Shown: positions 1 through 8,608, numbered from the stretch's first letter. The stretch is DNA of 64,000 bases from Zhaonella formicivorans (GCF_004353525.1 NZ_CP085524.1:2452142-2516141); one strand, 5' to 3'. The notes: generated from the sequence alone by a model not told the origin. Translations and numbers: made by a program.

Positions 1-872
1 GCTACGAAGATATCGTTGGATACGCCTCTGATTCCCGGAAGCCTGCCGGCTGCTTCCTCGGCAGCCTCTTTGGCTTCAATTGAACCTACTTCCCCCGACA
101 GATAAGCTGTGTCACCGATGACGAAAGCCTGGACCTGGGAGGGTGAAACCCTGGGGTCTTCTCTTAATAGTTGCCGGAGTTGCAAGGTTAAATCATTATC
201 CCGGTCGGCGCTGTCGTGCCTTGTCCTAAGCTTCATTACCACCGCTTTTACCCCTGGGACTGAAGCAGCAATCTGGTATACTTTAGCCACCTCTTCCGGC
301 GAATCCACTTCACCTTCCAAAGTCACAACTCCGTTTTTAGTGCTGGTCTTGACCATCCCTGCCTCCACTTTGTCCTGCCTTGACAAAGCCAACTCCACGG
401 CGTTGGTGAGGCTGGCATCATCCTGCCGTTCCCTTTTTTTAACACCTAAATGGGATATTACAGCGCTGACCCCCCGGACACTCTGTGCTACTTTGGCGGC
501 CTGGTGTTTTTCCCACAGGGAGTTGGCGTTTCCTTCCAAGTAAACAACCCCTTTATGGGTTGTCACCTCGATGTATTTCAGCACATCGCCTAAATGGGCC
601 TGCAACCTTTCCTGCACCACATCGGTAATCTCTTTGTCGTCGATGAGACGGCCATCGGTGGACACGGTTAAATGGTTTTCAATGCCCCGTACACCGGAAA
701 TCTTTTTGGCAATTTCCTCTGCCTTGACCTTCTCCGCCAGTACATCTACTACGCCGCTCAACTGAACAACGCCGTCTTTCACTGTTACGTTAATATCGAA
801 TGAGCTTAAACGCATTTGGTCAGCCAGCGCTGACTCAACCGCTCCTTGTATCTTTTCGTCTTCCCGCTGCAT
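1..872 (-). CDS. BON-domain protein, four tandem BON domains, 3' end outside window
   Basis: The minus-strand frame is open from an ATG at 872 to the window edge, giving 290 codons with no stop, so the C-terminus lies outside. An AAGGGGGG ribosome site precedes the ATG. Four BON (OsmY-like) units can be seen at about residues 5-70, 80-145, 152-217 and 226-290, each with the pattern V-x-V-x-x-G-V-V-x-L-x-G-x-V followed by a helix and a G-V-x-x-V strand. BON domains in OsmY relatives are thought to bind phospholipid or other hydrophobic surfaces. No signal peptide or membrane segment is visible in the N-terminus (MQREDEKIQG), so a cytoplasmic or surface-peripheral location is inferred. The next thing upstream is a repeat island, so it is probably transcribed alone. 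Confidence 0.85.
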   Translation of the reverse strand, partial: MQREDEKIQGAVESALADQMRLSSFDINVTVKDGVVQLSGVVDVLAEKVKAEEIAKKISGVRGIENHLTVSTDGRLIDDKEITDVVQERLQAHLGDVLKYIEVTTHKGVVYLEGNANSLWEKHQAAKVAQSVRGVSAVISHLGVKKRERQDDASLTNAVELALSRQDKVEAGMVKTSTKNGVVTLEGEVDSPEEVAKVYQIAASVPGVKAVVMKLRTRHDSADRDNDLTLQLRQLLREDPRVSPSQVQAFVIGDTAYLSGEVGSIEAKEAAEEAAGRLPGIRGVSNDIFV

Positions 873-891
873 TGGTACACCCCCCTTGTTC

Positions 892-1150
892 GAGTCCTTA
901 GTCGTTAGTCCAAGCCCTTAGGCTGAGTCCCTAGTCATCAGTCCCTAGTCCCCAGAATCGGCTAAAAGCCGCGTCCTTAGTCATTAGTCATTAGTCGTTA
1001 ATCCTTAATTGTATGTATGGCTTTTTCGGAAAAAGCCAGGGGCTAACTGCTGAGAGCTGATGGCTGACAGCCGAAAGCTGACGACTAACGACGGCCAGCT
1101 AGCTGGCGACTGAGGACTGGTGTCTGATGACTAAAGGCTGGTGACTCTTA
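892..1150. repeat. Heptamer repeat island 1
   Basis: The stretch is built of degenerate 7-bp units, AGTCNTT-type at the left and GCTGANN-type at the right, around a conserved core reading TGTATGGCTTTTTCGGAAAA that folds as a GGCTTTTNNNNAAAAGCC hairpin. A GGCTAAAAGCC palindrome is also present. The same units, in variable number and either orientation, fill many other gaps of the window. No ORF in it looks real. Confidence 0.85.
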
Positions 1151-1217
1151 AAGTATTTTTTGGTTCGAGCAGGCAAATTATACATATCGGAGCTAAAAGC
1201 GATTGCTTTCAAAAATT

Positions 1218-1242
1218 AAAGAGCCACTTTTAATGGCTCTTT
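1218..1242 (-). terminator. Hairpin with T-rich tail on minus strand
   Basis: AAAGAGCCA at 1218-1226 pairs perfectly with TGGCTCTTT at 1234-1242; on the minus strand the stem is followed by AATTTTTG. It lies more than 400 bp past the permease stop at 1654, so it may end a separate non-coding transcript rather than the ABC operon itself. Confidence 0.55.
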
Positions 1243-1653
1243 CCAATGGGCAGTTTAGCGTCTTACCCAGGACTTGGTACTGCAGCCTTTCTCACAATGC
1301 GCTACAGGGCGCAGGAGATAGTGTTTTCTTAGCAACTAACCACCCCCCACTGCGTTTTGGTAATCCCACTACAATACTATTAAAAAGCAGCCTTTTAATT
1401 CCAGGATATTTTTTCCATGGGCAGAGGTAAAGAAAACTTGGCTTGCGCCAAGCCTAAAGCGCGCCAGAATTTCTGGCATCATATATTGCTGATGGCTGAC
1501 AGCTGAAAGCTAATGAATCGCCAAAAAAGCATCAGCCCTAAACTTCTTGCTAAAGCATCTGGGCTCTTATTAATTAGGCAGTTGCTAAACGTAAAATTAG
1601 TATACCGGTTAAAATTGCATATTTAGGGGACAAAATATGAAAAATTTGTCAAT
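1243..1653. other. Intergenic stretch without a recognisable gene
   Basis: Nothing in this 411-bp gap looks like a real protein gene. It contains several local palindromes (for example around 1441-1453 and 1464-1476), a short piece of the heptamer repeat near 1489-1514, and an AGCCC...GGGCT pair near 1536-1565 followed on the minus strand by GCTTTTTT, a possible terminator for the upstream ABC operon. A TATACT hexamer reads on the minus strand at 1604-1599 but has no good -35. A non-coding RNA ending at the 1218-1242 hairpin is possible; I could not match it to a known family. Confidence 0.3.
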
Positions 1654-2829
1654 TTATACCTGCCGCAGCGCTTCCACAGGGTCAAGCCGGGTAGCCCTGT
1701 AGGCAGGGTAGATAGCTGCCGTAAGCCCTACCAGAACAGATACCGCCAACACTACCAACGGGACCATGGGGCTCCAGGCTACTCTACTCCCCGTATCCGA
1801 CAGAAACGGCAAAATAGCGGCTCCAATGCCAAAGCCGGTCAAATACCCGGCTGCACCCCCCAGGCTGCTGATAATTCCTGCTTCCAATATAATTATCTGC
1901 ATCACATGGCTTTTTCGGTAACCGATAGCCCTGAGAATCCCAATTTCCCGAGAACGCTCGTTTACTGAAGACATCATGGTAATAGCCATGATCAGCCAGC
2001 CGATTATAAATACCACTATAGCTACCAGGGAAGCAAAGCGGGCAAATTGCTGAATAACTGCCTGCCTGGCCAGGGTTTCATCTTTGATCCTTGCTACCCG
2101 CACACCCGGCAGTCCTTTCTTAAGAGTCTGGCTGTATGCGTCAATTAAGTATTCGGCTTCTTTGCCGCTTTGACTTACTTTGAAACGCAGTTCGGCAAAA
2201 CTGAAGTCCTGTTCACCGCTGAGGTTCTGCAGGGTATGCAAATCGACAAAGACCAGCCTGTCTTCGGCCTGTCCCGACTCTTTCAGAATGCCTGACACCA
2301 GAAAATCCTGCCCGAAAAAGTTGAGCTTATCCCCTGTTTTTAGGCCGGTCTGCATTGCACTTTTAGAGCCCAGCAGGAGTTCATCCTTTTTTTCCGGCAG
2401 CCTCCCTTCTTTAACCTCCCACCAGCTTTTTAAAGCCAGCTCTTGTTCCAGTTGAATGCCGCTCAATAAAACATTTGTTCCATTCATTTGGTTGGCGATA
2501 ACAAGCTTGGGCGAAATAACATCTAGACTTGGAAGGTCCATATCTTTAATTTGTTCAACAGTTTCAAAAGGTAAAGTCTGCTGCTTGGATACGGTCGTAT
2601 CCCCCACGACAATGCCGTTATATGCATAACTAACCGTTTCTACAGCTGGTGTAATTACAAACCTGACTCCCATCTTTTCCATTTGCTCCTGCAGCTGCAC
2701 CTGCAGGCTGCTGATCAGAGTATAGAGCGATACAATAGTACCCAGTGACAGCACAATTCCCAAAAGCAAAAACGCCATTTTAACCTTGCGCACTTTCAAG
2801 TTAGCCAGAGCTACATCTGTTAGCCGCAT
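1654..2829 (-). CDS. MacB/FtsX-family ABC transporter permease
   Basis: A 391-residue permease of the MacB/FtsX type. One N-terminal membrane helix (about residues 17-38) is followed by a large extracytoplasmic domain (about 40-265) and three C-terminal helices; the last part has the usual S-x-N-E-R-S-R-E-I-G-I-L-R-A-I-G-Y signature and ends RLDPVEALRQV. Such proteins do not transport through a pore but couple cytoplasmic ATP hydrolysis to movements of the external domain. The start overlaps the stop of the ATPase gene by 10 bp, so the two are co-translated. It is a paralogue of the permease at 3763-4920. The substrate is unknown; context suggests a metal-related role. Confidence 0.85.
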   Translation of the reverse strand: MRLTDVALANLKVRKVKMAFLLLGIVLSLGTIVSLYTLISSLQVQLQEQMEKMGVRFVITPAVETVSYAYNGIVVGDTTVSKQQTLPFETVEQIKDMDLPSLDVISPKLVIANQMNGTNVLLSGIQLEQELALKSWWEVKEGRLPEKKDELLLGSKSAMQTGLKTGDKLNFFGQDFLVSGILKESGQAEDRLVFVDLHTLQNLSGEQDFSFAELRFKVSQSGKEAEYLIDAYSQTLKKGLPGVRVARIKDETLARQAVIQQFARFASLVAIVVFIIGWLIMAITMMSSVNERSREIGILRAIGYRKSHVMQIIILEAGIISSLGGAAGYLTGFGIGAAILPFLSDTGSRVAWSPMVPLVVLAVSVLVGLTAAIYPAYRATRLDPVEALRQV

Positions 2830-3518
2830 TTCAGTTCACCATTTATGGAAATTTGCTGAATCTCCCCGTCCCTGATCTGCACCGTTTTATGTACATAGTG
2901 CAATGTTTCCGGATTGTGAGTAACCATTACTATGCTCATACCTTCATTATTTAATGTCCTAAAAAGCTCCATTATTTCCTGTCCCGTGGCTGTATCTAAA
3001 GCCCCGGTGGGTTCATCGGCTAAAATAATAGGCGGTTGGTTGACAATAGCCCTGGCAATGGCGACCCGTTCCTGCTCCCCTCCGGAGAGCTGGTTCGGCA
3101 GGCGGTTAAGTTTGGAACCGAGGCCCACTTTTTCCAGCACCTCTTTGGCTTTTTGCAGCTGCTGGCTGTGGGAATACTTTAAAATTGCCAGGGGCAACAT
3201 CACATTTTCCACTGCCGTCAGATAAGGGACTAAGTGAAACTGCTGAAACACAAATCCCAGGTAACTGCTTCTGAAATCCGCCCGCCGCTCCGGTTTAAGG
3301 CCATAGACGTCAATGCCGTCAATCAAGAGTTTACCCCGGGTGGGAGGGTTTAAGGCGCCTAAAACACCCAGCAAAGTACTTTTTCCAGAACCCGACGGGC
3401 CAACCAAAGCCACGAAATCTCCTTCCTCGATCTCTAAGGAGATATTGTTCAGGGCATTAACGTTGCCTTCGCCGCTTTGATAGGTTTTGCAAATATCTAT
3501 TGCCTCAATCTGGCTCAT
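2820..3518 (-). CDS. MacB/LolD-type ABC transporter ATP-binding protein
   Basis: A 232-residue ATPase with Walker [12 protein letters not shown] (about residues 41-51), Q-loop VFQQFH, ABC signature [14 protein letters not shown], Walker [13 protein letters not shown] and an H-loop VTHNPE. This is the MacB/LolD subclass that pairs with FtsX-like permeases. GGGGGAGAG precedes the ATG. It lies between two permease genes but is separated from the upstream one by a roughly 200-bp repeat island, so the operon has been spread apart. It probably energises a heterodimer of both permeases. Confidence 0.9.
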   Translation of the reverse strand: MSQIEAIDICKTYQSGEGNVNALNNISLEIEEGDFVALVGPSGSGKSTLLGVLGALNPPTRGKLLIDGIDVYGLKPERRADFRSSYLGFVFQQFHLVPYLTAVENVMLPLAILKYSHSQQLQKAKEVLEKVGLGSKLNRLPNQLSGGEQERVAIARAIVNQPPIILADEPTGALDTATGQEIMELFRTLNNEGMSIVMVTHNPETLHYVHKTVQIRDGEIQQISINGELKCG

Positions 3519-3553
3519 GACTCTCCCCCATTGTTTACAGGTTATTCTTTCCG

Positions 3554-3758
3554 GTCAGTCGCCAGTCGCCAGTCACCAGTCATCAGTCACCAGCTAGCTG
3601 CGCCGTCGTTAGTCGTCAGCTATCAGCTATCAGCAGTTAGCCCCTGGCTTTTTCCGTAAAAGCCATACATGCAACTAAGGACTAACGACTAATGACTAAT
3701 GACTAAGGACGCGGCTCTTAGCCGATTCTGGGGACTAGGGACTGAGGACTGGGGACTC
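3554..3758. repeat. Heptamer repeat island 2, inside the ABC operon
   Basis: The order is CAGTCNC-type units, then CAGCTAT units, the core GGCTTTTTCCGTAAAAGCC, ACTAAGG/ACTAACG/ACTAATG units, a GGCTCTTAGCCG hairpin and GGGACTG units. It separates the permease (3763-4920) from the ATPase gene of the same system, so it either is transcribed as part of the mRNA or splits the operon. Confidence 0.85.
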
Positions 3759-3762
3759 TTTT

Positions 3763-4920
3763 TTACACAAACCTCAGTGCTTCCGCAGGGTCAAGCTGTG
3801 CCGCTTTAATGGCAGGATAGAGGCTGGCTAAAACCGTAAGCACAGCAGCTCCCACCACCACAGCAAAACCAAGTACCGGGTCCCATGTTATATAAAGCCG
3901 TAGGTCAGAAACATAAGGGGCTGCCAACCGGGCCAAAGGAATCCCCGCAGAGAAGCCGAAAAGGCCTCCCAAAAAACCTACAGCAAGGGCTTCGGTGAGA
4001 ATAATCTCAAACACGTGGCTTTGCCTGAACCCCACAGCCCTAAATATCCCAATTTCTGCAGTCCGCTGGTTGACAGTAGACATCATAGTCAGCGCAATCA
4101 CCAAAGCACCGGCCAGAATAATGACTATGGACAGTACCAGAGCGAATTTGAAAAACTTGCCCACTGACTCTTCCCTGGCTTGCACAGCTTCAGCCAGAGT
4201 AAGCACCTGGGCGCCGGGAATCTGGCGGGAAATTTGGGCGGCAATCTGCTCAATGGGGCAAGTGGTGCAATAGGCTGCCACCTCAATGAAGCTGAGCAGG
4301 TTTTCCCGTTTCAATAGCTTCTGGGCTGCCAGAAGCTGCATAAAGACAACGCCGTCGTCATCGCTTCCCTGCTCATCCAGGATGGCGGCAATTTTAAACT
4401 TGGTACCATCCAGTTCCACTTCCTGCCCTAAAGACCAGGACATCCTTTTGGCCAAGCGGTACCCCACCAACAGATCTTCCGCATTGTTGGGCTTTGTGCC
4501 TTGGTAAGTCCACCATTTTTTCAGTTTCAATTCATAGGGAAAGTCTACTCCCACTACGGTTATTTTATCTTTTCCCGCTTGGGCAGTTCCAAGCAGTTTG
4601 GGAGCCACAACGGCAATATTCTCCCGGTTGGGAATAGTATTGATGGCCAGGATATGCGCGTTAGTCAATTGAAAACTACTCTTGCCGGCAGCAGGAATAA
4701 CAACGCCGCCGTAGCTGAAAGCTTGTCCGTCTTCATCAGGCTTAACGATTAGATTGGGACCGATTTCATCAAAAGTGTCACCAATCTCCTTTTTCATCGA
4801 CCCGGCCAGCGAATAAAGACTTGCTACCGTCCCCATAGCAATGATGATAATCAGCAGCAAAAACAAGGTCCTGGTGCTGCGCCTGGTTAGATTTTTCACA
4901 GCTATACTATCTAACCGCAT
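3763..4920 (-). CDS. MacB/FtsX-family ABC transporter permease
   Basis: A 385-residue permease with the same plan as the one at 1654-2829: N-terminal helix at about residues 11-33, an external domain containing a short cysteine pair (CTTCP, near residue 222), and three C-terminal helices with the VNQRTAEIGIFRAVGFRQ signature and a DPAEALRFV end. I chose the ATG at 4920 because GAGGG lies 5 nt upstream. It follows the DUF2318 gene after a short gap. The two-permease, one-ATPase plus DUF2318 arrangement matches the modules found beside Ftr1/P19 iron uptake genes in Campylobacter and the fet operons of enterobacteria. Confidence 0.85.
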   Translation of the reverse strand: MRLDSIAVKNLTRRSTRTLFLLLIIIIAMGTVASLYSLAGSMKKEIGDTFDEIGPNLIVKPDEDGQAFSYGGVVIPAAGKSSFQLTNAHILAINTIPNRENIAVVAPKLLGTAQAGKDKITVVGVDFPYELKLKKWWTYQGTKPNNAEDLLVGYRLAKRMSWSLGQEVELDGTKFKIAAILDEQGSDDDGVVFMQLLAAQKLLKRENLLSFIEVAAYCTTCPIEQIAAQISRQIPGAQVLTLAEAVQAREESVGKFFKFALVLSIVIILAGALVIALTMMSTVNQRTAEIGIFRAVGFRQSHVFEIILTEALAVGFLGGLFGFSAGIPLARLAAPYVSDLRLYITWDPVLGFAVVVGAAVLTVLASLYPAIKAAQLDPAEALRFV

Positions 4921-4933
4921 AATTTCCCTCACT

Positions 4934-5542
4934 TTACTCCCTGGGGTTCCACGACAGGATTACACTTTCATCGATCATAACCGTACCTGCTTCAACCTGG
5001 TATGGTAATTCTTCCGGCGGGTAGAGAGTGCACCCTCCGGAGATTCCGGCTAAATCGTTTAACAGCCACCTGGTGCCACATGTATCACAGACCAGTTTAT
5101 TGCCCTCAATGTGGAAGGACAAAGAACGGCACGGTTCACAAATAGCTAAAGCGGTCACCAGTCTTCCGGCGGGGCTGATATATGCCAGAAGCGGCGTCTC
5201 CGTGCCCACCAGAGGCAGTTCCCTGCCATCTTTATTTTTGTAAACGGTATAAACCAGTTCTTTGTTAATTACCTCTTCCAAAGGAAACTTTATTTTGCCG
5301 TCTTCAACGCTGTTAGCAACGGTAGTCATATTGATAGTTCTGCCATCGTAATCCCGGCTTTTGCCGATATTGTAATTTCCGCCTTCCCAACGCTGAACGG
5401 CGGTAACTGAAGATTGGTTGAGCAATACAAAAGTAGCTACACCGGCAACAGCTACCAAAACAAACAAGAGAATAACAACCCTGTTTGGACCTTTATACTT
5501 GCTTTCCCCTTGCAGGAACTCTTCCTTTTTTCTGCTTACCAT
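4934..5542 (-). CDS. DUF2318 family membrane-anchored cysteine-rich protein
   Basis: A 202-residue protein with one N-terminal membrane helix (about residues 22-42) and a C-terminal extracytoplasmic DUF2318 domain. The domain shows CEPC, then F-x-I-E-G-N-K-L-V-C-D-T-C and GGC...P, the cysteine pattern typical of the family and likely to bind a metal or Fe-S centre. DUF2318 proteins are encoded with FtsX-like permeases in iron-acquisition loci; a role in handling iron or another redox metal at the membrane is inferred. GGAGG 5 nt before the ATG at 5542 fixes the start. It sits between the M56 protease and the first permease. Confidence 0.8.
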   Translation of the reverse strand: MVSRKKEEFLQGESKYKGPNRVVILLFVLVAVAGVATFVLLNQSSVTAVQRWEGGNYNIGKSRDYDGRTINMTTVANSVEDGKIKFPLEEVINKELVYTVYKNKDGRELPLVGTETPLLAYISPAGRLVTALAICEPCRSLSFHIEGNKLVCDTCGTRWLLNDLAGISGGCTLYPPEELPYQVEAGTVMIDESVILSWNPRE

Positions 5543-5582
5543 CTTATCCTCCGTCACTGTTGAAATTGAAGACTAAAACAGG

Positions 5583-6548
5583 CTAGCACACATACGCCAA
5601 TACTGCAATAGTTACAATGCCAATGGTTAATAGGAGCCAATAACAGTCTCCCTGTTTGCCGCCTGTTTCCCCCCTGATAACTCTTTCCACCCGGTCGGAG
5701 ATACGGGCCTCCGCGGCAAAAGCTGGCACAGGATGGATTTGGGCTTTACTGCTTTCCTTGCTCTTGCGCCAGGCTTTAATCAATGCTGCGCTGTAGATCA
5801 AAGGCTTCCGGGTGATGTTAATGGCAAATTCATCAGCAGCAAATTCCTGTTCAGCATGGAGCATGCGCAGGGCCAAATGGGTGAAAGGCAAATAAACGCT
5901 CATGTCCCTCAAGGCAACAGCGATCCAGTTTAGCAGGCTGTCCCGGTGGGCGATATGGCCCAATTCGTGGGAGAGTACTGCTTGGAGTTCCTCCTCGCTT
6001 AAAATGTCCAGCAAATTAGCTGAGATAGCTATGGCAGGTTTAAAAACACCATAGGTAAAACAGCTATAACCAGTCCCTTTTAAGATCTTTAAAATGGGCG
6101 TTTCCACACCGGCTGCATTGGCCAGCTCCGATAAAATTTTTCCGGGCAACCTGTAAGCTTGGGCGCTGAGGTCTAATGTCTGAAAGGCAATTTTACGGCA
6201 GTGCCAATAATAAATTCCCATCCTGTACAGTCCAAAAGCAATTAAAAGCAAGAGCGGTAAATAATACATTGAACCAAGGACGCCTAAACTGCACAGGTAG
6301 GCAAAAACCCTGTTAGAAGGTTCGAAAAACGTGGCTCCATGCTGTAATTTTAAAACAGGTGAGATGAAATAATGAAATAAATAGGCAAGGAGTGGAACGA
6401 TTAAAGTTAAAAAGAAAAGTTTCGTTTTAACCGCGGGTTTGCCTATTTTAAAAAAGGCACAGGCAGCCAGCGACAAGGCAAAGGATACCGCAGTGCCCAC
6501 CACTGTGTAAACAACTAATGTATGTAAAAAAGAGATAAGGGAAGGCAT
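5583..6548 (-). CDS. M56 family (BlaR1/MecR1-like) membrane metallopeptidase
   Basis: A 321-residue integral membrane protease: helices at about 8-33, 43-63, 83-108 and 200-215, a cytoplasmic HELGH zinc motif at residues 194-198 and a final helix at about 300-320. This is the BlaR1/MecR1 fold, which in beta-lactamase systems cleaves or inactivates the BlaI repressor on a signal. Here the C-terminal penicillin-binding sensor domain is absent; the protein ends right after the last helix, so the signal is something else. It starts 4 bp after the BlaI-like gene stops, so the two are a coupled pair, and is followed by the DUF2318/ABC genes. Confidence 0.85.
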   Translation of the reverse strand: MPSLISFLHTLVVYTVVGTAVSFALSLAACAFFKIGKPAVKTKLFFLTLIVPLLAYLFHYFISPVLKLQHGATFFEPSNRVFAYLCSLGVLGSMYYLPLLLLIAFGLYRMGIYYWHCRKIAFQTLDLSAQAYRLPGKILSELANAAGVETPILKILKGTGYSCFTYGVFKPAIAISANLLDILSEEELQAVLSHELGHIAHRDSLLNWIAVALRDMSVYLPFTHLALRMLHAEQEFAADEFAINITRKPLIYSAALIKAWRKSKESSKAQIHPVPAFAAEARISDRVERVIRGETGGKQGDCYWLLLTIGIVTIAVLAYVC

Positions 6549-6551
6549 GGG

Positions 6552-6980
6552 TTATTCCCCTTTTTGCATTTTTTCCTGGAGCAATTTTTCCAGCTCGGCC
6601 AGCTTAGCCTCGTCGTCTTCTTTCAACCGACCGATAAAATGGGCAAAAGCCAAGTCGGAATAATCCTCCAGCAGCCCGTCAAGAACCTCTTGCACTAAAG
6701 AGCGAGTAAATTCGCTTTTACTGTAAATGGGGGTATACACATAGGCCAGACCTTGCTTTTCTTTGGCTAAAAGCTGCTTATCAGCAAGCCTGCCCATAAT
6801 AGTCATCACAGTGGTATAAGCGATTTGCCTCCGTGAGCGCAATACATCATAAACATCCCGCACGGAAGCGCTCCCTTTTTGCCAGACAACCTCCATCACC
6901 TCTGCTTCAAGCTCCCCTAAGACCTTGCTCAGTCCTTTTTTGTCGGGTCTAAAACCGTAAAAAAGTTTGTGTAAAGACAT
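6552..6980 (-). CDS. BlaI/MecI/CopY-family transcriptional repressor
   Basis: A 142-residue winged-helix repressor. The pattern L-G-x-L-E-A-E-V-M-E-V-V-W near residues 20-33 and the recognition helix IAYTTVMTIMGRL are characteristic of the BlaI/CopY family; the C-terminal third is a helical dimerisation part. No CopY-type C-terminal cysteine pair is present, so release of DNA is expected by proteolysis through the neighbouring M56 protein rather than by metal binding. AGGGGG precedes the ATG. An operator overlaps its own promoter (7031-7048), and a near-identical one lies before the ccm cluster at 16.6 kb. Confidence 0.9.
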   Translation of the reverse strand: MSLHKLFYGFRPDKKGLSKVLGELEAEVMEVVWQKGSASVRDVYDVLRSRRQIAYTTVMTIMGRLADKQLLAKEKQGLAYVYTPIYSKSEFTRSLVQEVLDGLLEDYSDLAFAHFIGRLKEDDEAKLAELEKLLQEKMQKGE

Positions 6981-7014
6981 GGCAACCCCCTACTTTCCTT
7001 TATTCCCCATTTTC

Positions 7015-7054
7015 ATTATAGCACATGTTATACTACTCACAATAGTAGATGTAG
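7015..7054 (-). promoter_or_regulatory. blaI-type promoter with BlaI-like operator
   Basis: On the minus strand TTGTGA (7042-7037), a 16-bp spacer and TATAAT (7020-7015) make a promoter for the BlaI gene. The inverted repeat TACTA-N7-TAGTA at 7031-7047 covers the -35 box. The operator and its flank are almost the same as at 16634-16650 (plus-strand consensus ACTAC-N3-CAATAGTAG-N-TGT-N-G), which supports autoregulation by the repressor. Confidence 0.75.
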
Positions 7055-7072
7055 AAAAAACAATGACAGCCC

Positions 7073-7975
7073 TTAGCCGGCTTTGGCCGACTTAAGGGTT
7101 GCCATAAACCACTTTTGAAAGTCCTCTTCAAACTGGTCAAGGCCCCTGCCTGTATTAAGCAGAAAGGCATGATGCAAGTCTTTGCCTTGTCCTAAACTCA
7201 AGAGCAGGCCTTGTAAGGAGTCAAACCCGTAGCGTTCGATATAATACTCCACGGCAGCCAGTGACTGACTGTATGCCAGAGCTTGGTTGGGCAAAGTGTC
7301 AAAAAGTCCATCCATTTGCTTGAAACCATAAAACTCCCTTTTATCTTTTACTTCTACAGCGGGGAATTGAAAACCTGTCACTTCCCTTTCCAAGTACTGA
7401 GCCACTCCTTCCGTCAGCCAGCGGGGGTAATTCCCCCGGGTCAGGTAATCCACGACCAAATGGGCATATTCATGCGTAATAGGGCCGTTTTGCATAAACT
7501 CCTGCGCTAAATGCTTTTTATCCTGTACCCAGTCGTTGGGTGAAGTGATTCGAATAACACCGGCCCAGTACACGCCCATGGCATTTTCATCGGCATCCCA
7601 GCCAAAGCTTTTGTTCAGTGCTGCTTTATCAGGGTAAATAATAACCGGAATCTTTTCCACCGGCCTATAATCCAAGGCTTCGTTAACTGGACGATATGCC
7701 TCTTCTGCCGCTGCCAGCACAAGCCTGGCCACATTGGCATCCTTATCTTGGTATTTAAGCAAAAAATGTTCTCCTTCCAGCGTATTCCATCCCCAAGTTT
7801 TGAAGTAGATGCTCTTTTTTACCGCCTCCCGCAGGTAGTTATATGCTAAAGCGCGCGGGGCGGCAGGATTTCTGATGGTCACGCTTACGAATAAGAACAT
7901 CCCGGCCAAAATTATATTGAGCAAAAATTTATAACCAAAGGACCATCTTTTCCAAGTATAAATAAAAGTCTGCAC
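7073..7975 (-). CDS. Membrane-anchored zinc metalloprotease, peptidase MA-like
   Basis: A 300-residue protein with one N-terminal helix (about residues 15-33) and an external gluzincin domain. H168-E169-x-x-H172 (THEYAHLV) with a downstream W-L-T-E-G at 186-190, whose glutamate would be the third zinc ligand, is the peptidase MA family pattern. The substrate is unknown. It starts with GTG after GGAGGGG. It lies between the BlaI gene and the last genes of the ccm cluster and is read in the same direction, so it may belong to that transcript. Confidence 0.75.
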   Translation of the reverse strand: MQTFIYTWKRWSFGYKFLLNIILAGMFLFVSVTIRNPAAPRALAYNYLREAVKKSIYFKTWGWNTLEGEHFLLKYQDKDANVARLVLAAAEEAYRPVNEALDYRPVEKIPVIIYPDKAALNKSFGWDADENAMGVYWAGVIRITSPNDWVQDKKHLAQEFMQNGPITHEYAHLVVDYLTRGNYPRWLTEGVAQYLEREVTGFQFPAVEVKDKREFYGFKQMDGLFDTLPNQALAYSQSLAAVEYYIERYGFDSLQGLLLSLGQGKDLHHAFLLNTGRGLDQFEEDFQKWFMATLKSAKAG

Positions 7976-8080
7976 GGTATCCCCTCCCCCCTGGGTATTG
8001 CCGTTTAGGCTCTATTAATTATACTACGATTGATAGGTTTTCTCATTGGAAATTAGTGAAAAAAAAAAAGAGGCGGCAGC

Positions 8081-8608
8081 TTAGGAAAAGTCCTTAAATG
8101 CTTTAACCACCTGTGGGAAGAGTTTCTCCGGCTCCCCGCCTGTTATGCCAATCCAGTAAACCTCTTTACCCTGGACATAGTAATAATTGTCCATGCCGGC
8201 GCCAGAAACATATACATACTCTAATCCGTCTGATTTTTGACGTGCATAATTGGTAAACACACTGTTTCCGGGCATTTTTTCATCCATAATTTTAAAAAGC
8301 TGCTGTGCCGCTTTTTCATCTTTAGACTGGCTAACCCACACCACAATCTTGATCTGCCGTGCCGGGTCAAAATACATGGCCATATACCCGTTTTCTATTG
8401 CAATCTCGGTCCCGTGCAGCTGGCTGATATGGCGCATGGCCTCTTCGCCGCTCAAAAGGCCCTGGAGCTTTGCGCCCGCCAGTTCCTGGGGAAAATTGTT
8501 TTCCGATAAAGCAGTGTTGGTAGATGGGCCGGCTTGCCAAAAATATACGGCAACAATGGCAATAGCAACGACCGTCACCAGCGCTGCCAGTATTTTTCTC
8601 TGTTTCAT
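8081..8608 (-). CDS. Membrane-anchored protein of unknown function in ccm cluster
   Basis: I do not recognise this 175-residue protein. It has an N-terminal signal-anchor (about residues 6-25) and a small soluble domain outside the membrane, with no cysteine in the visible sequence. GGGAAGG precedes the ATG at 8608. It starts only 4 bp after the stop of ccmD, so it is part of the cytochrome maturation operon, and it may serve cytochrome assembly or folding. It is also followed by the membrane protease. Short stretches such as YYYVQGKEVYWIGITG suggest a beta-rich fold. Confidence 0.6.
   Translation of the reverse strand: MKQRKILAALVTVVAIAIVAVYFWQAGPSTNTALSENNFPQELAGAKLQGLLSGEEAMRHISQLHGTEIAIENGYMAMYFDPARQIKIVVWVSQSKDEKAAQQLFKIMDEKMPGNSVFTNYARQKSDGLEYVYVSGAGMDNYYYVQGKEVYWIGITGGEPEKLFPQVVKAFKDFS

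Noticed and set aside
892-1150. CRISPR array in the repeat islands
   Set aside because: Units are 7 bp, degenerate and directly adjacent, with no spacers and no cas genes.
1203-1430. 75-codon plus-strand frame
   Set aside because: No ribosome site, no recognisable family, and it runs over a terminator hairpin.
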